Positions 20,575 to 30,864 of a stretch of DNA of 64,000 nt are shown here, piece by piece. Each line of letters begins with the position of its first letter. The first letter of the stretch is position 1. Source of the stretch: Hesseltinella vesiculosa (lineage: Eukaryota > Mucoromycota > Mucoromycetes > Mucorales > Cunninghamellaceae); NCBI GenBank assembly GCA_002104935.1, contig MCGT01000015.1, positions 372,001 through 436,000 of the forward strand, given 5' to 3'. Both the position numbers and the translations under genes were made by a program. Under the pieces are notes generated by a model. It made no database searches. It had not been told where the DNA came from and saw only the letters and a list, made by a program, of their open reading frames with translations.

Positions 20575-22340
20575 AGCTCAAAATGGAAAGCCCTTGACGC
20601 TTTCTGGCTTCGTTAATGATCATTGGAAAGACATTGAAGACCACGAGTATCCTAGTTACCCTGTTTCATTCAAACATGTCAAAAATGTGGTGATACCATC
20701 ATTTTACAGGAATGTGAATGGAGCCTGAAGTCCAGTGTAAGCTCAACAAGCGCCTGAAAGAACAAGCTGCAACTTCATGATTCTCGTCTGGTGGACTGGG
20801 AAAGTTTGGCAAAGGCTATCAATCGGGTAAGTTAATGTGTGAGGTCGTGTAAGAAACTGATGCCTATTTTATTTCAGGTGTATGAACGACGCAAAATTAC
20901 GCTGGCAATTGAAAACATTCGAAATGATGTTGTCGATTACTTAGACGTTGCAACCCCAACCATTAACGGAAAAGTAAGCCTTGCTCTCTCAGAATTTATT
21001 GACTGACCTCTCTGATCCTGATTCTCAAACTTGTAGATTGATGCGACGAAATTGCGCGAATGCACAAAAAAATCCAGGAAAGGGCACCTTGATGAAAAGG
21101 AGTAAGGCTGTGAAAACAATAAAGGCGACGCAGAAGACTGACAATTGACTCATTTTTTTTTCTTTAGCCTAATGAAGCACGGGAGATTGGACACGGTTTC
21201 CAAAACCAACAAGGGAACTACCAAAGTTTTGGATGGTCAAGTAAACGCGTGGAATAATCTGCTGATAAATCGTCGCAAGGGACCAAGTACCGATGCCATC
21301 GATGCCCGAGTGTTTGCCAAAAAAATCTTGAAACCAGTGGTAAGAAAGCTCGTTTTCCCATGAAGGGATCGATGTTTACTGACGTTTCCTTTGACGTAGT
21401 ATTCCGTGATGAAAGATCCGGCGGCTGTCGTCAAAGCAGTCGTAAAAGAGGGGAGCTTGTGGGTGGACCAGTGGATGCCATCATTCGTAGGCTGATCGTG
21501 TGTATATAGAGGTTTCTGGCTTCGAGTTCTATTTCACAAGAATCTGGGATCCCTCTCGACGCACTTCAGTCTCGTTTTACGTCTCTTGCACTAATCCCGG
21601 TATTTTCCAGCGGCAAGTGCCAGGTAACGAGATGTGGTGGATGAAGGGCATTTGGTAAAAGAAAAAAAATGAAGCCTCATACATAATCATTTTATTAGAA
21701 AGCGATCTGCAACGGTTGCACGACCGTATAATGACTGCTGATTGCAATGGCCGCTTGATTGGCTTTGTGGATGAACAACAGCGCTGGGTCCACTGTACGC
21801 TACACCATGATGACAGCAACCATCTGTTGGATACGTCGTTGCGTGGCTCCGTTGATGGTCAAGTAGCCCATTTGGGGAATCTACTGCTTTGAGCTTGTCA
21901 AAGAATCTCAACTTCCAACAGGTGCCGGCCATGCTGGAAAAAGACTCGCAAACAGAGTGTCAGCCATGATGGCAATCAAGGTACAAAAAAGCGCTGAGAG
22001 TGGTAAGGAAGAAAACTGACACCACCCTATTATTTTTTTCTGCAGGACATTCATGAAGGACTTGATGTTTCTGTCAGTATACTTGTAAATGTCAGAAACC
22101 ATCAATGACGTCTCCTAAACATCAACCATGTCGATCTCGTCAAACGAGGTGTAGCATTTTAGCACAGAAACCCTTGACTTGGACATGTCAACGAGCGATT
22201 CTTTTATATGCTTCCATTCAGTTTTGGTCAGTTGGAGATTTTTCGTTTTTTTGGTCGAGGATCAGCAGGGCTATCGTGATTCAGGAGACGAGGAATGGGG
22301 TGAGTTTGCAGGGATTGTGGCGGCAGTTATGAAAAAAAAA
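20575..22340 (+). pseudogene. Decayed multi-exon gene of unknown family
   Basis: Coding-like blocks occur in order with recognisable introns between them. These include GFVNDHWKDIEDHEYPSYPV (about 20605-20665) and DWESLAKAINR, followed by an intron at about 20826-20878. Then come VYERRKITLAIENIRNDVVD, an intron (20973-21036), DATKLRECTKKSRK, and LDTVSKTNKGTTKVLDGQVN. They continue with YSVMKDPAAVVKAVVKEGSL, GRLIGFVDEQQRWVHCTLHH and VEDQQGYRDSGDEEWGEFAG. Frames between blocks are broken by stops and small shifts (for example TGA near 20750), so no full protein can be read. I do not recognise the family. It may be a cellular gene or a mobile-element gene in decay. Confidence 0.45.
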
Positions 22341-22904
22341 AATAAAAAAAAAACCTGTGTGTACCATAGATGAGAGCAACAAATCGTTTCATGAACGCAC
22401 CAGCCTCGTGGTTATTCTGTCCTACAGCGAAATGACAAATCCCCTTTGATACCACTGTCCTGGCTACCTTACCAAAGCCTCTCCATGCCTCGGCCAAGCC
22501 TACGTCTAACTTGCGTTATTTTTCTTTCTCATTCACCTCGCAGTGACCTTTCAGTTGAGCCGTCCATGATTTCCCCTGCGCCCCTTTTATAAAAATACTT
22601 GTGCTTCCATGCTAAACCTCGTGCCTGACCAACCTTTAAGAAAATATGAAGCATCAAGTGGTCGTACACTCCTCACGAAGCCAGCGGCTGAGTAAAAAAA
22701 AAACCAACCTCATGACACGCTGTGCAACCCTATCATACAATTAAGCTTTTCCTCCATGTTGCATTGCGATTCTTTTGTCACATGAAACACAAGAAATTAA
22801 CCTTTTGCATTCTGCTATGACAATGTTGTTTGATTGTGGCGCATTCCAGTCTCCCCCCATCTTCATTTCTTAATCCAGTCCAGCTGTGGGGCTGTACAAT
22901 AGGA

Positions 22905-23154
22905 GATCCTGTGTGACTTCAAAGACGCTCTTGGCTTTGACATGTTTGGGTTGGGAATTGTGCTTTGTTCTCGAATCTGGAAAAACCTTGGCACATTCCT
23001 CAATGATCTGAATTTGGAAAGGATGGCTCGAACTGCCTCAGCATTTCGACAATCGACCCGTCATGAGTGAGAGTATGAGTGTCAGGGAAACTTCGATTTG
23101 GCTGGCAGGAGCATTTCAAAGGTTGTCAGAGGGATTATGCAAAGACTCATTCGA

Positions 23155-23190
<36 letters not shown>

Positions 23191-23546
23191 AGAAACGCGT
23201 TGCAAGCCTCAGTCCTCCCCCCCCCAACGAAGTCTCTGTGAGGACACAGGCCAGCCAAATCATGGACATCAACCGAAAAAAAAGCCCCGCTCCCTGCAGC
23301 ATTTAAGCCTTTTTTTGTTTATTCCTTGCTGCTTTTCTCGATTTCAAATAATGGAAGGACTTTACGTACAGCAATGATCCGACATTGCTATCTCTACATC
23401 ACAAAATGAAGGATATACTCGACGGGCAAATCCACGAGGAAGAAATCACCGCCCACGTCCTAAAAAAGTATGTGCCAGAATGCACCAAGGCGGTAGAAAT
23501 TCTCGACGACCACAATCAACCCGTTGTGAAAGAACCGAATTAGCAG
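22905..23546 (+). pseudogene. Further decayed coding fragments, unknown family
   Basis: An open block reads ILCDFKDALGFDMFGLGIVL, then NLERMARTASAFRQSTRHE and a stop near 23068. After a long A run a second block reads NDPTLLSLHHKMKDILDGQ and EEEITAHVLKKYVPECTKAV, ending at TAG near 23544. The DPT-x-x-S-x-x-HKMK-x-ILD pattern recurs on the minus strand at about 25400-25510, showing that this is a repeated protein family. No function can be assigned. Confidence 0.4.
23157..23189. repeat. Homopolymer A run of about 32 bp
   Basis: An uninterrupted adenine run inside the decayed region, longer than most of the other A/T tracts in the window. It could be an old poly-A tail of a retroposed sequence or simple slippage. 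No target-site duplication was seen around it. Confidence 0.8.
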
Positions 23547-23883
23547 AGGTGACCCTTGGTGGATTATTTGTCTGATTTCGAAGTTGCCAAGCTATGCGCG
23601 GACAAAAATGGTAGCATTTCATGGAAAACACAGTTCCAACATTGGAAACTCCGGGCCATCTTGAGTCATATAATTCTGTACAAAAATGCTCAAAGTACCT
23701 ATCACTATACTATGAAAAAACTATAAAACAAATGAAGCGGCCCCATCATGACGAGGTCAGGAGAGGGTTTTGTGACACCAGACGTTTTGGATCGAGGGCA
23801 ATTGCCATCATGTTGTGCTAGTATGCAAACTTTGGGGTACATTCATTTAGAGCAATGTTGCACTGGTCAGATCGCCTAGGAGT
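23547..23883. other. Spacer, nothing recognised
   Basis: Short frames with no family resemblance. It lies between the decayed fragment and the inverted repeat pair. Confidence 0.5.
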
Positions 23884-23980
23884 CTTCCTGGCGAAGCTGG
23901 CCGATTTTTTTTTTTTTTTTTTTGGCTGGGCAGTCGGCTGTGCCAAAAGAAAACTGATCAGAAGTTGGCTGGACGAGCAA
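23884..23980 (+). repeat. Dispersed repeat copy (forward), half of an inverted pair
   Basis: The sequence runs CCTGGCGAAGCTGGCCGA, a T run, GGCTGG, and then AAAACTGATCAGAAGTTGGC-TGG. Its reverse complement relates to 24165-24255 across about 95 bp, interrupted by T-run length differences. Together the two copies form an inverted repeat with a loop of about 185 bp. Confidence 0.7.
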
Positions 23981-24164
23981 AAAAAAAAGGCAGTGAGCGG
24001 CGACTGAATAATTTTGACAACGTTTTTTTTGGTTCGAAATGAAAAAAGCAATCGTTGCACATCAATTTTGAGTGATTAGACCGGTGTGAAATTTTGAGAG
24101 AATGTGAAAATGCACTAATGATGATGATGCTGAAAAAATTAGACCATTCGGTGGTGGTCACCCA

Positions 24165-24255
24165 GCCAACTTTTGACCAGTTTCGTTTTGACGCTTCCAA
24201 ATTGCCAGCTAAAAAAAATGAAAAATCGGCCATTTTCGCCAGGGGACCGCGAGGC
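24165..24255 (-). repeat. Dispersed repeat copy (reverse), half of an inverted pair
   Basis: The minus strand reads CCCTGGCGAAAATGGCCGA, a T-rich run, TTTAGCTGG, then AAACTGGTCAAAAGTTGGCT-GGGTGACC. It pairs with 23884-23980, and its end matches the copies at 6960 and 46217. Confidence 0.7.
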
Positions 24256-24530
24256 AATCTGATCTGTACTTGGCCCTGGTTTTCATTGGTCCGTACTTTC
24301 AACAAAGGCGCATTACTGCATTTTATTTATTTTTTTGGCATAGTTTGTTCTTTTCATTTCTTCTCTTCTTAGATCTTTTATCCATCTTGCTCTCATCTTT
24401 GACTGTCATTGCAAATTATTCACCAGATTGCACTGGCAAAGGTCCTTGGGACATTTCTTGATGTTCCAGACATCATTTGACAGTGCGCAAGAGTAGCGAT
24501 GACACAATGCTGGTCCCTCTTTTTTTTTTT
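24256..24530. other. Spacer, nothing recognised
   Basis: T-rich, with no coding-like frame of note. Confidence 0.4.
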
Positions 24531-25075
24531 AAGATGCAAGTTCTCTCATTGCAAATGCTTGACCGCAATCTCTGGTTGTGGCAAGACGTTTGCTTGAAGG
24601 TGCTGACATGGCCATCGATGTATTGTTCCTGGATGCAACTAGATACCTGGTTGCCCACATGTGCCTAAAGAAGGCGCTACACATGACTGTAGATTGGCGC
24701 GACAGCTCCAGGGAATGCAAATTGCACTTTGTCCATGGTAAAAGGTTCAAGGACCTTTTATTGATGTAGCAGGTAGGGTTTGAAATTGTGCAAGTACAAA
24801 GTTGACGTGATGCATGAACTCGGCTTCTTTGATTAGACGCGAGTTCTCTCATAGCAAATGCTTGGCCCTTCATTCCTGGTTGGCATGGCAAGACGTTTAC
24901 CTGATGGTACTGATAAGATCAACTATGTCTTGTTCCTCTTACATGTAGGAGCGTGGTTTGTCCATGGCTACTACTTAATAAGACGTTGCTTGGAAGAGCC
25001 AGTGTGATTGCGGCTCCTGCACAAGATCTGGGTTGGCGTGACAGCTCCTGAGGTGATGGCACTGCAGAGAACATG
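24531..25075 (+). repeat. Two diverged direct repeats of about 300 bp
   Basis: The segment GCAAGTTCTCTCATTGCAAATG ... GGCAAGACGTTTGCTTGA-GGT (24537-24605) recurs as GCGAGTTCTCTCATAGCAAATG ... GGCAAGACGTTTACCTGATGGT (24838-24908). Downstream, TTGGCGCGACAGCTCC (24694) recurs as TTGGCGTGACAGCTCC (about 25024). The unit is therefore roughly 300-330 bp, in direct order, and has diverged substantially. No gene is evident inside it. Confidence 0.65.
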
Positions 25076-25379
25076 CTATCCTTGGTGAAGTATGCTCTTA
25101 AGCTTGGTAAGATATTTTTCCATGATATTAGAAGGTTGTAAGAGTTTCTCTCCTGGATCAAAGCATTGTACCTAGGATATTATTACTATTAATGGTACGT
25201 TACCGTAAGATAGCATTGAAAGTTGTCGAAGTTACAGCCTGCATTTTTATAAATAATCGAGGATATAAAATATACATGTTCGTAAATGGTATGTGTATCA
25301 ATTTGTCTCAAGTAGTCCCTTTTTTAATGCATAAGATGATAATCATATAAGATGTTAAGGGGATGGTATTAATAACAAT

Positions 25380-25523
25380 GCAAAAAAATTCATTTTTCAA
25401 AATGGATTTGGCCATTTCCATTCGTGTGCCAACATGTTGGTCCTGTTCGTCGAGTATACCCTTCATTTTGTGATAAAATGAAGCTATCGTTGGATCACCG
25501 TTGTGGGTGACATTTCGCAGCAA
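25380..25523 (-). pseudogene. Short fragment related to the 23376-23546 fragment
   Basis: The minus strand reads NVTHNGDPTIASFYHKMKGI, then LDEQDQHVGTRMEMAKSILK. This resembles NDPTLLSLHHKMKDILDGQ from the plus strand at about 23376. It has no continuation in either direction. Confidence 0.35.
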
Positions 25524-26497
25524 TGTCTATTGTGCAATTAGGCAGTGGACGAGAGCGAGGAATGGGTTTAGCGGTGCTTCTTTAAGATAGGGCGCGATCG
25601 TGTCTGTCGTGAGAAGACATGCGCAGGCCCAGTCCAGGCACGGCAGCAGCATGCCAAACGGGACATTAGATAGCTGGGCATTTCATATTCGATAAGATCG
25701 CTGGTTCAATGGCTACAACGATTTGGGGGCGTGGAGAGTTTTGCTGTCGAGAAACTGAGCGTCAGTAGTCGAGAAGTCGTCGGTAAAACTCCATGTCAGC
25801 TTTGTTCTGAATCTCGATCAGAATATGAGGCAGGTTGCTAGAATGGTTGACTGGCTCGTGCACAGCAACGGAACGAGTAGAATCAATTCATTCCGTTGGT
25901 ATGGCAGCGTATTCATCTTTAGCCTCTGGCCCTACACAAAATAATTATTATTGACTTGCTAACGAGCATGGTTTACTAACATACCAACAAGGACTGAGGC
26001 GGCAATATTACTAACATCTTCATCAGCTAACAAAAGCTTGCTCATCAAGTCAGTTAGGTAAATACTCCCTCAGAAGAGAAAAAGTCCCAATAAGACTGGC
26101 GCCGTGAAAAATTAGGAAAGTGAAAAGTCAATCAGGATTGGCTGCCGCAAAAACAACATGTTATAGGCATTTTTGGCCAATCAGCATTCTGTGAAATGGA
26201 TCGGATTTCAACAGGCTGACCATTTTTTTTCTCTTTTTTCTTTTTCTTCCTCCTCTTTCGACGTCGTATTATTTTTAAAGGTAACATATAGAGTGAACAA
26301 GTAGCCATGACAGACGATCTTCGATGGCAGCCGATAATATAGTTTAGACAAATGGAAGAAAAAAGGATGGATGAATGGATGGAGATGGATGGATGGATGT
26401 GGCCACGTCCATGTTGATCATGGACCTCATTTGAAAAACGACACAGGATTCAAACTCATTGGCCGGCTTTTCTTCTTTCTTTTATTTAGACTTCACC
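25524..26497. other. Spacer and uL22 promoter region
   Basis: No gene is seen up to about 26200. The sequence TTTTGGCCAATCAGCATTCTG near 26170 contains a CCAAT box, followed by TTTTTTCTC pyrimidine tracts typical of ribosomal protein promoters. A GGAT-rich simple repeat is at 26365-26399. Confidence 0.5.
26365..26399 (+). repeat. GGAT/GGATGAAT simple repeat
   Basis: An imperfect tetranucleotide array (GGATGGATGAATGGATGG ...) about 100 bp upstream of the uL22 start. Confidence 0.85.
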
Positions 26498-27291
26498 ATG
26501 GTCAGATACGCCGCTACTCCTGCCAACCCCTCCAAGGGTAAATAGAACGCACAGAAAAGAGATCAAACGTCGATTTTTTGTTTTTTTTTTTTGCGCAACT
26601 ACAAAAGATTGCTCAACATCTTTTTCTTCTTTTTGTCTAGCTGCCAAGGCCCGTGGTGCTTACCTCCGTGTTCACGTATGTCCAAAAGAAGCAGTCGGAT
26701 TGATTGATACAGGACCCTTGACTGATTCCATTTTTGTCTGTAGTTCAAGAACACCCACGAAGTTGCCGCTGCTGTCCAAGGCTTGAAGTTGTCCAAGGCT
26801 TACACCTACTTGAACAACGTCTCTGAACACAAGCAAGCCATTCCTTTCCGTCGTTTCAACGGTGGTGTTGGCCGTACTGCCCAAGCCAAGGAATTCGGTA
26901 CCACCCAAGCCCGCTGGCCCGTCAAGTCTGTCAAGTTCATCACTGAATTGTTGAAGAACGCTGAAAGCAACGCCGAAGTAAGTGCTGGCAAAGAAATGCA
27001 AGCGAGGAGGCTGGGGGAGGTGAGAGAGTTACTTACCGTTGTCTTTGTCAGGCCAAGGGTTTGGAAGTTGAACAATTGTACATCTCCAGCGTGATTGTCA
27101 ACCAAGCTCCCAAGCACCGTCGTCGTACCTACCGTGCCCACGGTCGTATCAACCCCTTCATGACCTCTCCTTCCCACATCGAAGTCATCCTCACTGAAAA
27201 GTCCAAGGAAGTTGCCAAGGCCTCTGACAAGAAGGTTGTCCGTCTCAACGCCCGTCAATTGTCCCGTAACGCTCGTGTTGCTCGTGCTTAA
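26498..27291 (+). CDS. RPL17: 60S ribosomal protein uL22 (L17)
   Basis: A cytosolic large-subunit protein lining the exit tunnel. Exons are 26498-26537, 26641-26675, 26744-26977 and 27052-27291. The reading [20 protein letters not shown] joins cleanly across intron 1. It continues [59 protein letters not shown], then [20 protein letters not shown]. This is the typical uL22 core with its basic C-terminal segment. It ends NARVARA with TAA at 27289-27291, about 182 aa, full length. Strong C-ending codon bias marks a highly expressed gene. Pyrimidine tracts and a CCAAT box lie upstream. Confidence 0.97.
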
Positions 27292-27589
27292 ATAAAAATA
27301 TCATTTGTCTCTTCTCTCTCTCATTCACTGCGCTCCAAAACGACGCTGAATAACAGGGGCACTGCTCATTTTTGATAGCACGTACTGACAATAAAAAACA
27401 GGTGCAGAATCCGATTTGGCCCTCCCCTTTTCTCATTTCTGTGTCCCAGCAGAAAAATTTTAAGCACTCCAAATTCTACGCAGAGGTAGGACAGGAGAAG
27501 CTGAAGATGAAGTTGAAAAAAAAAAAAAAAAAAAAAGTCAGCGTCATTTTTTCTTTCGTAAGCTCCTCTTTTTTTAGCATTGCAACATC

Positions 27590-28260
27590 ATGGCCAACAA
27601 TAACAAACCACGTGTGTCGATCGAGGTAATAATGATCAAGACAAACTGGATTATTAGCTCATACCAAGTGGCATGTCAATCACCATTTTAGTATTGCCCC
27701 CGTTGTCGCTGGATGCTTCGTGCTGGTGAGTAACGAAGATAAGGAAAAAGGGAGAAAAAGAGGGCGGAAGCAAAAAGATGGGATGAAAAGCCATCGGTTG
27801 ATAGGATGGGAAAAAAAAGAGGAATGCATCATGCAGCAGAGAAAAAAAGTCGTGTGACTGGCGCATAAAGATAGCCATTGACTTAATGTTATTATTACTA
27901 GCATGGCTGGGACAAGAGTTGCTGACGACCTTTGAAAACGAGGTGGGTGAAGTAGCTTTGATCCCTGGTGAATCGGCAGTGTTTTTGATCAAGGTGAATG
28001 ATGGTAAAAGAGAGTTAAAAAAAATAGAGTTGAGGGGTAGATCAGACGTAAACCTTGTTTTTTTTGTAGTGACCGTTTGGGATCGCAAGGTCGATGGCGG
28101 TTTCCCTGAAGCCAAGGTGCTGGTAAGGAGGAATCACATGGAGTGATGGACGTTGCTGATGGGAGTCCATTGATAGAAACAACGAGTGCGCGATATCATT
28201 GTACCCGAGAAATCATTGGGCCATTCCGATGTGAAAGAGTGTAAAACCTGCCCTCAATAA
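27590..28260 (+). CDS. SelW/SelT/SelH-like Rdx-fold protein (Cys form)
   Basis: A small thioredoxin-like redox protein of the Rdx family. Five exons were traced: 27590-27625, 27692-27725, 27902-28003, 28070-28122 and 28177-28260. All junctions are GT-AG and in phase, giving about 102 aa. The start is MANNNKPRVSIEYCPRCRWM, with the CxxC redox pair (CPRC) close to the N-terminus. Next come LRAAWLGQELLTTFENEVGE, VTVWDRKVDGGFPEAK and KQRVRDIIVPEKSLGHSD, all standard for this family. No in-frame TGA lies at the redox site, so this is the cysteine form, as in most fungi. The cellular role is not established; redox activity is inferred from the motif. Confidence 0.9.
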
Positions 28261-28473
28261 AAAAAAGTACTTTTTTCATCAACCAGCTGACTTGGTGGGA
28301 AACTCACAATGGATCTATGATAGCGTCATTGTTTGACTTGAAACCATGCTGGTCCCCTCCCCCTTCTCTCCACATCTTAGCTGTGTCATTGGAACTCCGG
28401 CTTTAAAGATATCCTTTTTTCTGCTTGTTCTCCTTTTCTCTCTCTTCTTCCATTGACTCTCTCACCTTTTATA

Positions 28474-29683
28474 ATGAACATGTCGGATCAAGTGGTGACA
28501 GATACGCCTGTGGAAGCCATCCCCGTCAGCGAAGAAACTGGAGCCATCCCTGTCAGTGAAGAACCTGTGGTCGAGACCATCGCGTCTGAAGAAGTCGTTG
28601 CGGCTGAAGAACCTGTCACTAGCTCAAGCCCCCCTAAGCATGGCAATGTCTTGACATCTCTTTGGAAGAAGTTTGAAAAAAAGGAACCTGCTGAACAACC
28701 TGTCACAGATGAACACAATGCCACGGCTGCTGTGGTTGAACCTGCCGAGGATCATCCTCAAGACAAGCTTGAAAAACGGCTGTCCCGCACCTTGCTTGGT
28801 TTTATCCATAAGGTAACGACATTATATCCAATTCTCTATCCAATGCAAAATGGATTGACTGTTGTCAATAGACCGTGGGCAAATCGGATGAAACGGCGAA
28901 AAAAGACGATCATGACAAGGAGCCTGGTAAGTTGAACCTTTTTCTTGCCTTTTGTTTGCATTGGATGGGTTTTTATCATTCTGTGCGTGTGACCTAAATG
29001 CAGCATGGCATGTCAACATGGCAAAAAAAAAAAAAAAAAAAAAAGTTCTCACATTTCTTTTGGGCTGGATAGAAACTACTGCTGCTACTGAAGTTGAAGC
29101 GATCCTTTCCAGTGAACCGGCACTTGTGCCAGCCGAGGAACCCCATGCCAAGGAAAAGGAGCCCATCTTTGAACAGCTACGCAAATTCAAGCTTTTCGGT
29201 AAGAAGCCTTCTGAAGGTGAAACAACCACGACACAACCAGACGATCAGGTGACAACGGAACCCGAAGCTCCAGCATCCTCTGAACCCCAAGAAGGTAAAC
29301 AAAGAAGGAAATAGGAGCAACTCCACCAATGAGGAGCAAGCAAAAAAGGAGATTCATGCACGAAGGAGATGGTGTAAAAAAGAAAAAATGCGGGGATCGC
29401 TCATTTTTTTTTTATGCGTTGACTTGTAGACAAAAAGGGAGTGCCATTGGGTCGCCGTTTGAGCCGTTTGGCACAAAAATTGACTAGCAATGCTCGAGAA
29501 TCCACAAAGAAAAAAACCACAGACGAGGCCGCGGCAGCTCCTGTGGTTGCTGCTGAAGAAGAACACCCTGCACCCGTTGACTCGACCAATGTTGAAGTCA
29601 CAGCGGATGTGCCTCCCGTTCCTCAAGCCGAGCCCTATGTCCTCTCGTCCGACACTGTCCCTGTGGTTCAAGCCTCTGCTTAA
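28474..29683 (+). CDS. Acidic, Val/Glu/Pro-rich low-complexity protein of unknown function
   Basis: The start MNMSDQVVTDTPVEAIPVSE opens a run of near-repeats (IPVSEETGAIPVSEEPVVE). The protein alternates acidic disordered stretches with short basic amphipathic segments: LTSLWKKFEKKEP, LEKRLSRTLLGFIHK, FEQLRKFKLFGKKPSEG and LGRRLSRLAQKLTSNARES. Four exons are likely, with introns near 28813-28871, 28927-29071 and 29295-29429. It stops with TAA near 29683. There is no signal peptide or membrane helix. The repeated [KR]-L-S-R-x-L-x-x segments might bind membranes or partners, but that is only suggestive. I do not recognise the family. Confidence 0.65.
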
Positions 29684-30036
29684 ATCCAATGATTTCTATC
29701 CGACGACTTCTTCCTACCGTTGCTATACTGTATTTGGCACTTAATTTTGCTCCCTCTTCCTTTCTATTTTTTTTTCTTTCACCTAGTATTATCTTTTATG
29801 ATCAATCTCTTTCAATGCTTTACGTTCTTACTTAAATCACAACCTCAATAGTTCCCAGTTCAGGTGGGCCACTGAGCTTGACAGAGAACATGAAGGTCCA
29901 GTTTATTTGATAAACAAGGATCGCTTTTCGACTACAGACCGAACCACATTAAAAATGTGCGGCAAATCAGTCTGCTTCCCAAGAGATCAAGGAGAGATAC
30001 AAAAAAAGGAGTGATTGAAGTCGTCTCCACATTTAT
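29684..30036. other. Spacer between the acidic-protein gene and the palindromic element
   Basis: T-rich 3' flank of the upstream gene. No gene was seen. Confidence 0.5.
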
Positions 30037-30399
30037 TTCTAAATCGAGAAAAAATGCAGAGTGAGCACAAACTGAATCAAATGGAACGAGAGAGACTCAC
30101 CTTTTTTTTTTAACAAATAAACATATGAGACACCGCGCTAGCCAGACTTGCATCGGTACATTCAGAGGTATCAACAAGAGCCGACTACGCAGTATGGCAC
30201 GGCTTCAGTCCGGCCAAGAGAGGGGGGGGGGTTGCGGGGGTGAGACGATGCCTGGGCGGGTGAAGACGGTAGGACGGCGTCCCAAGAAGATGGTGCTCCA
30301 GGCAATGGCAAGTAAAAGAGGCATTTTGGTTGCGGTGCCAGTCTGTGTTGCACGTGTTGCAGTGCTTGACAGAGTACAACTTTTGATCAGCCTCTGGCC
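30037..30399 (-). repeat. Palindrome, left arm (inverted copy of Fanzor-like 3' end)
   Basis: On the minus strand it reads MYSVKHCNTCNTDWHRNQNA, then continues like the right arm. Differences from the right arm include a longer G run (about 30223-30232) and scattered substitutions. The outer part (30037-30115) is non-coding and also shared (TTTCTAAATC ... GAGTGAGCACAAA). Confidence 0.9.
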
Positions 30400-30402
30400 A
30401 AA

Positions 30403-30519
30403 ATGACCCGCCAACTGTTTGAAAAGGCAGATGCCCAGTATCGCCTGCTTATGGTTGACATCGATGAATATATGACTTGCCAAATATGCTCGGCCTGTGG
30501 CGATCGCTCTCTCCAATAG
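30403..30519 (+). pseudogene. Fanzor/TnpB-like first half of the C-terminal zinc ribbon
   Basis: The open frame starts right at the left arm/centre junction and stops with TAG. It ends VDIDEYMTCQICSACGDRSL. The D-E-Y-x-T-[SC]-x-x-C-x-x-C motif is typical of the zinc ribbon just after the last RuvC motif of TnpB/Fanzor. Nothing upstream matches the rest of the protein because the left arm interrupts it. Confidence 0.5.
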
Positions 30520-30864
30520 GCCTCTGTTTCCCAAAGCACGCAGTTCCCGGAAGTGACCTCCGTCGAATTTACCCGCCCTCTTTCCAGTGATGGACTCTCC
30601 AAGGAGAAGAAAACGACCACGACCACTTCTACCCCTGACAGCACCATCGTCACCACTATAACCACAACCCCATTTGTGACGCCTGTGCCAGCATCTGATG
30701 AACCCGGCCGCCATAGCGGTATCACTTCAGTGGACCATGACTCCTCCACCTCCGCTTCCCACAACCGCCATTCCCACGTTGAGAAAACGACCATCACATA
30801 CGGCCCAACAACACGCACAAAACTGCCACAACCAACTCCATGACGACGACAACGAGCCATATAA

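Noticed and set aside
25695..25730. Possible tRNA T-arm (GGTTCAATGGC)
   Set aside because: No matching A-box, acceptor stem or anticodon arm could be drawn around it. No tRNA or rRNA gene was found anywhere in the window by eye.
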